Of a stretch of 5,597 nt of DNA, positions 1 through 5,488 are shown in pieces. Made by a program: the position numbers and the translations under genes. A model generated the notes under the pieces. That model had not been told where the DNA came from. It saw only the letters and a program-made list of their open reading frames with translations, and made no database searches. How positions within the stretch are numbered: the stretch's first letter is position 1; each line of letters opens with the position of its first letter. Origin of the DNA: Bacteroidota bacterium (GTDB taxonomy: Bacteria > Zhuqueibacterota > JdFR-76 > DREG01); contig JAUXJX010000155.1 of assembly GCA_030624545.1 (NCBI GenBank), positions 1 through 5,597 on the forward strand, written 5' to 3'.

Positions 1-346
1 CAATTTCACTCATACTGCACGGAACTCACCGAATCGGTCCCGGTCACTTTAACTGCAAAGGGACGAACGGTGAACAATGCTAAGGTGAAGGCCGGTGCGG
101 CTGTTGGGAAAATGGTCATTATTTCGATGGGCATTTTACTGTTTCAACCAACGCCCATGATTGCAATTCCATTCACCCCCTTCTGCCTTATAATTATTCC
201 CTCTGCATCAAAAAAGTTAGCCGGAAAACCTCTGCTGTCGTCAAACTTGTTCTTTCGCGCTTTTCGAATTGCTCAAAAATCCATCGAAATTCTTGTTCAT
301 TTTGTGGCCCCCTGCAATTTCTCCCTTGTTTCGGCGCGTTCAGTTC
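1..346. other. Gene-poor left end, no assignable gene
   Basis: No reading frame here is convincing. Plus-strand frame 1 is free of stops from the window edge to the TGA at 382-384, so it could be the 3' end of a convergent gene overlapping protein A by 38 bases. However, its translation has no domain I recognise and no decent start site. On the minus strand short stop-bounded frames appear (for example one from 134 down to 6, starting MPIEIMTIF) without a ribosome-binding site. No strong terminator hairpin with a T-run is visible after protein A. Confidence 0.4.
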
Positions 347-1255
347 CTAGCGTGTCAGTTTTGCTCGCCCGGTTCCGGTCCTGATGTAAAACCTGCGCGA
401 ACTTTTCCCTTTAGTGAAGGATTTCCGCACATAGTCGTTATCACCTTCAGAGTACTCCTCTTCATCATCAAACTTAATTGGAGATGAAATACGCCCTCTC
501 CTGGCATTGGCCCGAAACTCGAAGTATCCATCTATGGGACTGCCGGCCATGTTGAGAGTGGCGTCATCAGTACCGGAGCTGACGCTTAGGTCAAAATCAT
601 CGCCTTTCGGGCGCGTGACTTCGGCATCTCCGGTACCGGAGCTAAATTCACCGTCATATTCTATCGTGATGTCCTTGGCCTCAACGTCCCCGGTACCGCT
701 GCTGGCATCAAAATTCCCCGTTGAATTCACCATCCATACGTGGCCGGTACCGGAACTCAAATCGAATTCGCCTTCGGAGTTGGTGACTTCAATATTTCCT
801 GTCCCTGTGCTGATATCAAACTGGCCTTTGGCATCCACGATTTCGATTTCCCCTGTGCCTGTGCTTCCCTCAATCTCTGCAGTCACACCCTCTGCATAAA
901 AATCTCCGGTGGCAGATTTAAAGTCAACTTTTGTTTCGTTTGGAACGGAAATCGTCCACTTGGCATAGCCCCGTGGATTATCTCCGTGAAACCTCTCTCG
1001 AACCTCTATGGATCTTGACTTTTCCGCAAACCTGGGTTCGAAGTTGTCATCATCATAAGTGTAGACAAGATCCACATGAATTTTGCCGTCACTGCTCTTT
1101 TCCACCCTGCAATCCCCCAGCACTAGCTTGAGCTTTACCAGTTTCTTCTTGTCATATACTTTTTGAATTTCTTTTTCATCTTGCGCAAAGAGATTCAAAG
1201 ACATAATCAGGCCAAGGAACAAGACTGATAAACTTACCACTTTAGACCTTTTCAT
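347..1255 (-). CDS. Secreted DUF4097-type beta-repeat protein A (GTG-type turns)
   Basis: A 302-residue protein probably exported across the inner membrane; its molecular function is unknown. Residues 1-24 form a signal peptide (MKRSK basic start, hydrophobic core, cleavage likely after LFA, before QDEKE). Residues about 30-110 are a beta-rich lead-in with a conserved GDC (Cys49). From residue 114 to 231 short beta strands alternate with glycine turns: the last glycine falls at 117, 135, 153, 171 and 189, an exact 18-residue period, then at 209; a looser SSGTD turn follows at 227-231. The turns read STGTG or SSGTG. The C-terminal block (243-283) includes RRGRI, FDDEEE and VRKSFTKG, and the chain ends in a last GTG strand. 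This pattern fits the DUF4097 / putative adhesin family, probably a beta-solenoid (family knowledge plus inference). I chose ATG 1255 because GGAGG lies 8 bases upstream; the longer TTG start at 1270 would bury that site. It is a paralogue of the protein at 1494-2453. No clear terminator follows it. Confidence 0.88.
   Translation of the reverse strand: MKRSKVVSLSVLFLGLIMSLNLFAQDEKEIQKVYDKKKLVKLKLVLGDCRVEKSSDGKIHVDLVYTYDDDNFEPRFAEKSRSIEVRERFHGDNPRGYAKWTISVPNETKVDFKSATGDFYAEGVTAEIEGSTGTGEIEIVDAKGQFDISTGTGNIEVTNSEGEFDLSSGTGHVWMVNSTGNFDASSGTGDVEAKDITIEYDGEFSSGTGDAEVTRPKGDDFDLSVSSGTDDATLNMAGSPIDGYFEFRANARRGRISSPIKFDDEEEYSEGDNDYVRKSFTKGKSSRRFYIRTGTGRAKLTR
563..916 (-). repeat. 54-bp period coding repeats in protein A
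   Basis: Residues 114-231 of protein A. The turn glycines recur every 18 residues (54 bases) four times, then at intervals of 20 and about 22. Early units encode the turn with ACA-GG codons; later ones use GGT ACC GG. Confidence 0.85.
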
Positions 1256-1263
1256 TTGTCGTT

Positions 1264-1268
1264 CCTCC
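1264..1268 (-). promoter_or_regulatory. Ribosome-binding site of protein A
   Basis: GGAGG on the minus strand, 8 bases before ATG 1255. It decides the start against the longer TTG frame at 1270. Confidence 0.8.
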
Positions 1269-1297
1269 AATTTTGGTTGTATTTTTCCAGAAAAAAC

Positions 1298-1365
1298 TTT
1301 GACATGATGACGGGATTAGCAGGATTTGTGATTATGATCCTGTATATCCTGTAAATCCTGTCAAA
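1298..1365 (-). repeat. CAGGAT-type intergenic repeat with hairpin
   Basis: On the minus strand, three ACAGGAT units about 9 bases apart (TTGACAGGATTTACAGGATA and a third copy) are followed by an imperfect inverted copy. The arms 1345-1362 and 1309-1326 pair at 14 of 18 positions. An outer TTTGACA/TGTCAAA pair encloses them (1298-1304 and 1359-1365). It lies in the leader of protein A. From memory, similar CAGGATT-rich short repeats are scattered between genes in many bacterial genomes; a dispersed repeat is the likely reading. Confidence 0.6.
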
Positions 1366-1368
1366 ACA

Positions 1369-1398
1369 ATTATTAGAACATATCCGAATCACTTCCAA
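1369..1398 (-). promoter_or_regulatory. Possible sigma-70-like promoter of protein A
   Basis: Minus-strand TTGGAA (1393-1398) and AATAAT (1369-1374) with an 18-base spacer. They match the -35 and -10 consensus at 4/6 and 5/6 positions. If used, the transcript would carry the CAGGAT hairpin in a leader of roughly 105 bases. The evidence is weak and rests on sequence match alone. Confidence 0.25.
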
Positions 1399-1493
1399 CT
1401 AGCACAACACGTTAGCCTTAAAACCAATACTCTTGAATAGTTCAAGTCAGGTTTTTGCCGCTCATGTTTCAATACGTCTATTGCTCTCCAACA

Positions 1494-2453
1494 CTACTTC
1501 TTTAGAATCGCCCTGCCGGAGGCCGTCTCAATATATATCATGGGTTCTCCGCTCCCTTTTGTGAAGGATTTTCTGACGTTGGTCCGGTCATGTCTTTCGA
1601 ATTCTTCTTCCTTATCAAAAGCGACAGGTGACACGATTCTACCTCTACGCTTTCTGGCGGTGAATTCAAAGTATCCCTTGATCGGATTTCCGTTGTAGTC
1701 GAGTGTAACATTTCCCGAGGCGGAAGACAACTCAAGGTCATACTCAGGACTTTCAGCAGGTTTGACATATACTTTGCCGGATGCCGTTGAGAAGAAACTC
1801 TCCTCCTCTATGAGTATGTCTGATGCATCGATGTTTCCGCTGGCACAGCTCAGGTCATAGGTGCCCTTGGAATCCGTAACATCAATATCACCGGAAGCGG
1901 TACTCAAGTCAATAAGGCCCTGGATATTGTAGGCTTCGATCTCACCACTGGCAGTCGACAAATCGAATTCACCCTGGGAATCTTCCAGTATGATGTCTCC
2001 GCTGGCCGTGCTGAAATCAAACTCTCCTTCTGAGTTTTTCACGGTTATCTCGCCGGAGGCAGTATTGGCCTCGATGGAGCTGGTCATACCGTCAATGGAT
2101 AGATCCCCCGAAGCCGTTGAGAAGTCGATCTCAGTTTTTGGCGGCACGGTGAGGGTCCAGGTAACCTCTCCGGAGGATGAACCGTACCATCTTTCCTTCA
2201 ACCTGAGAACGTCTCCCCTTTCCTGGAATTCAGGTTCAAATGATTTTTTCGGCTCTACGGAATAGACCAAGTCCACCTGGATCTTATCCGTACTGCCCCG
2301 CTTTACCACACAATCTCCACTGACTGTCTGGATCCGCACGCTTCGTTTTGCCTTGAAGGTCTTGTGCATCTCTTCCTCTTCCTGTGCATAACTGTTTCCC
2401 ATACCCAGGAAAACCGCCAGGCAGACGATGATGATTTTGGCCAGATTTTTCAT
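1494..2453 (-). CDS. Secreted DUF4097-type beta-repeat protein B (ASG-type turns)
   Basis: A 319-residue paralogue of protein A, alignable along its whole length. The signal peptide is residues 1-23 (MKNLAK, hydrophobic core, cleavage after SYA before QEEEE). There is no lipobox, so it is probably a soluble periplasmic or surface protein rather than a lipoprotein. A GDC motif (Cys48) matches that of A. The repeat core has turn glycines at 116, 134, 152, 170, 188 and 206, exactly 18 apart, then 226 and 247; nearly all turns read STASG. One turn has a cysteine (SCASG, Cys204). The C-terminal block at 260-300 matches A at 27 of 41 positions without a gap (RRGRI, FDKEEE, VRKSFTKG). The start at ATG 2453 is set by AAAGGAG with an 8-base spacer; a longer in-frame start at 2492 would run through this site. 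The family is DUF4097 / putative adhesin with unknown molecular role. B has one more 18-residue unit than A. Confidence 0.88.
   Translation of the reverse strand: MKNLAKIIIVCLAVFLGMGNSYAQEEEEMHKTFKAKRSVRIQTVSGDCVVKRGSTDKIQVDLVYSVEPKKSFEPEFQERGDVLRLKERWYGSSSGEVTWTLTVPPKTEIDFSTASGDLSIDGMTSSIEANTASGEITVKNSEGEFDFSTASGDIILEDSQGEFDLSTASGEIEAYNIQGLIDLSTASGDIDVTDSKGTYDLSCASGNIDASDILIEEESFFSTASGKVYVKPAESPEYDLELSSASGNVTLDYNGNPIKGYFEFTARKRRGRIVSPVAFDKEEEFERHDRTNVRKSFTKGSGEPMIYIETASGRAILKK
1713..2120 (-). repeat. 54-bp period coding repeats in protein B
   Basis: Residues 112-247 of protein B. The ASG glycine recurs at exactly 18 residues five times, then at 20 and 21. This is one more full unit than in protein A. 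The DNA of the units is more varied than the protein. Confidence 0.85.
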
Positions 2454-2461
2454 TTTAAATT

Positions 2462-2468
2462 CTCCTTT
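2462..2468 (-). promoter_or_regulatory. Ribosome-binding site of protein B
   Basis: AAAGGAG on the minus strand, 8 bases before ATG 2453, giving the signal-peptide start MKNLAK. It rules against the 13-codon extension starting at 2492. Confidence 0.85.
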
Positions 2469-2576
2469 CTTCATCATTTGATTTCGTGGCATTTGCCGAC
2501 TTTAGTCTGAAAGCGATTTATCCACATATGTCCGCGGATTTTCTTTAAGACAAGTATACGAACTGGGTTCTCAAAA

Positions 2577-2633
2577 TGTCGTCCGGAATTGAAATGTAGA
2601 ACCTCTTGCACGTTCGAAATTGAAATATCCAGC
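2577..2633 (-). promoter_or_regulatory. Shared upstream element, copy 1 (before protein B)
   Basis: Two related 22-base units (2581-2602 and 2612-2633, period 31) lie 123 bases upstream of the protein B start. The block is nearly the same as at 5253-5306: 24/26 matching bases in the first part and 17/18 in the second, with a different 9-base linker. A candidate operator, or a dispersed intergenic repeat. Confidence 0.5.
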
Positions 2634-2687
2634 CTTTGTCGTATCTCAGTCTGCATATGCTGGGTTTTGGCGGCTGTGTGAAGACTC

Positions 2688-2714
2688 TTTTGACCACGGA
2701 TTGACACGGATTTT
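2688..2714. repeat. CACGGAT direct repeat in the permease-B spacer
   Basis: CACGGAT occurs at 2695-2701 and 2705-2711, each preceded by TTGAC or TTGACC, giving a 10-base period. A related CGCGGATTTTC lies at 2533-2543. From memory this looks like the ATCCGTG-type short repeat found between genes in many genomes. Confidence 0.45.
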
Positions 2715-2753
2715 CCCTTATTTTCTCATAAGTCATGTTTCAGCCTTTCAACA

Positions 2754-5156
2754 CTACTCGTATTTCAGGGCTTCAACAGGATTAGACCTGGCCGCTTTAA
2801 ATGCCTGATAACTGACCGTTAGCAAAGCGATTAGCAACGCCACCGCCGCCGAAAGAATAAAAGTCTCGATGCCGATATTGATTCGATAGGCAAAACTTTG
2901 CAGCCAATTATTCATCACGAAGTAAGAGATCGGACACGCAATGATATTTGCCACCAGAACCCACTTAGTAAATTCCTTGGACATTAACATCACAATGCTA
3001 TGAACCGAAGCCCCCAGAACTTTACGCACTCCTATTTCTTTGGTGCGTTGTTCGGCAGTAAATGACGCTAATCCGAATAAACCCAAACAGGCGATCAATA
3101 TGGCCAAAAATGCAAAGTACTTCAGTAAAGTGCTTAGATCTTCCCAGTCCGAGTACATTCGCTCGATCCTTTGATCAACAAATTCATGATCAAACGGATA
3201 GTTGGGAACGATTTTTTCCCAGGCTGATTTTACATACTCCACCGCAGCAGGTTGATCTCCTGCCTGCAGCCTGATGAGCATGTAATTGTTATTCTCAGGT
3301 CTAACATTTATAGCAAGAGGTTCTATATTGCTCTCTACGGATTGAAAATGATAATTTTTCATTACTCCGATAATGGTGCCTTCTTTGCCAACAAAAGAGA
3401 ATCTCTCGTTCACAACCGATGGCTTACCCATAATTTTCGCCAATTCTTCGTTCACAAGGAAAGCACTAGACGTATCAGTGCCAAATTCTTTTGAAAACGA
3501 CCTCCCCTCCACTAAATCAATCTTCATGGTTTCGATATAGTCAAAACCTACACTACCAATTGAAATAAGAACTCTGAGCTCGGGATCCTTGCCATCCCAT
3601 TCCGCGCCGCTTGAATTGCTGCCGATGTTGGTGGGGTAAAAGTTAGTTCCCGATACACTGACGACTTTCTGATCCTTAAGCATTTCCTGTTTTAATACTT
3701 CAAAAGATTGCTTTGTATCACCTCTCAACGGAACGAAAATGAGATGTTCTTTGTCAAATCCCAGCTCTTTTGACTTCATGAATTTTGTCTGGGAATAAAT
3801 AACGATTGTTCCAATGATGAGTAAGAGTGATAATGTAAACTGTACGACAACTAACACTCTTCTAAATAGTGAGCCTTTTGACCCGGCGCTGATACCGCCT
3901 CGTAATATTTTCACAGGCTGAAATGCGGACAAGAATAGCGCTGGATAACTTCCAGATGCAATTCCAGTTAGAAGGGTTACACTCAACATACCTAACAAAA
4001 ATCTCCAGTGTAATAAAGTCTTTAGTGAGAATTCTTTGTCAACGAATGTACTGAACGAAGGAAGAATGAGTGCAATAATAAGCAAGGATAGGAATAAGCT
4101 AATGAAAGCCAATAAAATCGATTCGCCATAAAACTGTCCGACTAAATTGCTCTTCATTGCGCCAACTACTTTTCGTAGTCCTACCTCTTTCGCACGATTC
4201 GCAGATCGCGCCGTTGATAGATTCATAAAGTTTATACATGCAATCAATAACACGAAAATAGCAATCGCTGAAATAATATAGATATAAAGGATATCACCCA
4301 TAGAATGAGAATAACCCCAGTATGCATGTAGGTGAATGTCAACAAGAGGCATGAGCATAAATTGGGTCTTAACGCCCTTTTTATATTGCTCTAATTCCTC
4401 TTGACTATCCTCCCAGTTATCTACAGTTTTATTAAATCTAAGATCAGTGATTTTTTCATTCACTTCTTCAATGACTACCTTTTCATGAAGTTGGACGTAT
4501 GTAACTATGGAATTCCAGCCCCATTGATCAATCGTTCTACCCATATCTTTCATGAATTCAAACGGGACCAAAATGCTAAAGCGGACCACAGAGTTACGAG
4601 GAATATTTTTGATTACTCCCGTCACAGTAAAATCAAACTGATTATTCACAGTAATCACTTGCCCCATCGGGTCGGAATCGCCAAAATATTTTTCCGCCAG
4701 CTCTTCGGTAATAACCATAGAATAGGGATTTGCTAATGCTGTGGTTTTATCCCCACGAATAAATGGATAAGTGAACATTTCGAGGAATGCTGGTGTCACA
4801 GCTCGAGAGCCGCTTTCGAAAAATGCTTTCTCTCCATATCGCAATAAGAGTGTGCCTACATATGGATACGGTGTCGCATTTCTTACTTCCGGAATTTCAG
4901 CGATCAATCCTTCCGCCATTGGATATGGCGTTACATTGACATGATACACGCTACCGGAATAATTTTGATCCTGCTCCACACGAAAGATTGTATCTTTATT
5001 CTCATGAAAACGATCGTAACTTAGTTCATCCATCACCCACAGCATGATCAGCAAACAACAGGTTATGCCAATAGCGAGACCGGCTATGTTAATAAATGAA
5101 TAGCCCTTGTGTCTTTTGATATTTCTGAGTGCAATCTTCAGATAATTTCCTATCAT
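2754..5156 (-). CDS. ABC-transporter permease, MacB/FtsX type, about 800 residues
   Basis: An inner-membrane permease with two fused MacB_PCD-FtsX halves, a layout typical of 'putative ABC transport system permease' proteins of about 800 residues. Predicted membrane helices lie near residues 21-42, 288-310, 345-368, 386-412, 432-454, 675-698, 728-748 and 762-785. The two large extracytoplasmic domains lie between helix 1 and 2 (about 43-285, with ELSYDRFHENKD at the start) and between helix 5 and 6 (about 455-674). The paired cytoplasmic coupling motifs, RAKEVGLRKVVGA at 321 and RTKEIGVRKVLGA at 704, are the sites expected to contact an ATPase. The end, SNPVEALKYE, is the usual family C-terminus. 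Such permeases work with a separate LolD/MacB-like ATPase, which is not in this window. They move or extract envelope substrates by mechanotransmission rather than by a classic channel; the substrate here is unknown. GTG 5162 is an alternative start, but ATG 5156 has GGGAG 5 bases upstream and matches the usual M-x-x-NYLKIALRNI opening. Confidence 0.93.
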   Translation of the reverse strand: MIGNYLKIALRNIKRHKGYSFINIAGLAIGITCCLLIMLWVMDELSYDRFHENKDTIFRVEQDQNYSGSVYHVNVTPYPMAEGLIAEIPEVRNATPYPYVGTLLLRYGEKAFFESGSRAVTPAFLEMFTYPFIRGDKTTALANPYSMVITEELAEKYFGDSDPMGQVITVNNQFDFTVTGVIKNIPRNSVVRFSILVPFEFMKDMGRTIDQWGWNSIVTYVQLHEKVVIEEVNEKITDLRFNKTVDNWEDSQEELEQYKKGVKTQFMLMPLVDIHLHAYWGYSHSMGDILYIYIISAIAIFVLLIACINFMNLSTARSANRAKEVGLRKVVGAMKSNLVGQFYGESILLAFISLFLSLLIIALILPSFSTFVDKEFSLKTLLHWRFLLGMLSVTLLTGIASGSYPALFLSAFQPVKILRGGISAGSKGSLFRRVLVVVQFTLSLLLIIGTIVIYSQTKFMKSKELGFDKEHLIFVPLRGDTKQSFEVLKQEMLKDQKVVSVSGTNFYPTNIGSNSSGAEWDGKDPELRVLISIGSVGFDYIETMKIDLVEGRSFSKEFGTDTSSAFLVNEELAKIMGKPSVVNERFSFVGKEGTIIGVMKNYHFQSVESNIEPLAINVRPENNNYMLIRLQAGDQPAAVEYVKSAWEKIVPNYPFDHEFVDQRIERMYSDWEDLSTLLKYFAFLAILIACLGLFGLASFTAEQRTKEIGVRKVLGASVHSIVMLMSKEFTKWVLVANIIACPISYFVMNNWLQSFAYRINIGIETFILSAAVALLIALLTVSYQAFKAARSNPVEALKYE

Positions 5157-5161
5157 CAACA

Positions 5162-5166
5162 CTCCC
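5162..5166 (-). promoter_or_regulatory. Ribosome-binding site of the permease
   Basis: GGGAG on the minus strand, 5 bases before ATG 5156. It overlaps the alternative GTG start at 5162, so translation from that GTG is unlikely. Confidence 0.65.
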
Positions 5167-5181
5167 TTTAGAATTTCTTCG

Positions 5182-5230
5182 CTCGCGAGTTGATAGTATC
5201 AACCTATTTCATTTTTGAATACCGAAATAG
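5182..5230 (-). promoter_or_regulatory. Cluster of three adjacent dyads in the permease leader
   Basis: Three inverted repeats lie head to tail between the shared element and the ribosome-binding site: CTCGCGAG (5182-5189), GTTGATA-g-TATCAAC (5189-5203), and CTATTTC/GAAATAG (5204-5210 with 5224-5230, 13-base loop). All arms are perfect. Operators or leader hairpins are both possible. Confidence 0.5.
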
Positions 5231-5252
5231 ACATACGATATTTAATCCAGAT

Positions 5253-5310
5253 TGTCGTCTGGAATTGAAATATAGAACGGTTCATAAGGTTCGAAATTGC
5301 AATATCGAAC
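5253..5310 (-). promoter_or_regulatory. Shared upstream element, copy 2 (before permease)
   Basis: Two 22-base direct-repeat units (5257-5278 and 5289-5310) match each other at 17/22 positions, with a period of 32 bases. They lie 96 bases upstream of the permease start. The second unit is itself a nearly perfect dyad with arms GTTCGA and TCGAAC and centre ATTGCAAT. Its position between an AraC gene and the permease suits a regulator-binding site, but this is inference. Confidence 0.5.
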
Positions 5311-5410
5311 TTGAACCAATACAGTAATAAGAATCAATGTGCGGTTCTAACAACGCACAACTCTGTCATCTACGGCTGCAGCGGGCAGGCAGGAGGAATC
5401 TTTTGTGAAT

Positions 5411-5463
5411 ATGGAGTGCGTCACCCGTGTTGACACATGCAGCGTCACGGACGCTGACTCCAT
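5411..5463. other. Structured segment after the AraC gene
   Basis: The outer arms ATGGAGT (5411-5417) and ACTCCAT (5457-5463) are perfect complements. Directly inside the right arm is a perfect 7-bp hairpin, CAGCGTC-acg-GACGCTG (5440-5456). An alternative 12-bp pairing extends the outer arm using GCGTC at 5418-5422. It lies 26 bases past the AraC stop. No T-run follows on the minus strand, so it is not a standard intrinsic terminator. Confidence 0.5.
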
Positions 5464-5488
5464 AACGGGGATACCAATCAATGAAATT

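Larger units (their letters stand above)
5157..5488. other. Spacer between AraC gene and permease
   Basis: This 332-base spacer contains no convincing gene. From the AraC side it holds the structured segment (5411-5463), about 100 bases with nothing I can assign, the shared upstream element (5253-5310), the three-dyad leader (5182-5230) and the permease ribosome-binding site. I found no confident -35/-10 pair. The density of dyads suggests a regulated promoter region. Confidence 0.5.

Noticed and set aside
507..899. A 130-codon plus-strand frame opposite protein A
   Set aside because: It is the shadow of the regular 54-base repeats in protein A: the low-complexity SPVP-type translation simply mirrors the GTG turns.
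1298..1365. CRISPR-like short repeats
   Set aside because: The units are only about 9 bases apart with no spacers of constant length, and no cas gene is present; the inverted copy indicates a hairpin repeat instead.
1432..1446. Hairpin CTTGAA-TAG-TTCAAG after protein B as a terminator
   Set aside because: The stem is short and AT-rich and is not followed by a T-run on the minus strand, so termination there is not supported.
2550..2600. Sigma-70 promoter for protein B (GACGACA with TATACT, 18-base spacer)
   Set aside because: The -35 match is only 4/6 and falls within the repeated element; the equivalent spacing before the permease gives a poor -10, so I do not list it as a feature.
2474..2707. 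A 77-codon minus-strand frame between the permease and protein B
   Set aside because: It is made entirely of the repeat-rich spacer, has no ribosome-binding site and no recognisable domain, and would overlap the leader of protein B.
4401..4736. A 111-codon plus-strand frame opposite the permease
   Set aside because: It lies wholly inside the well-supported permease gene, has no start signal and has no domain I recognise.
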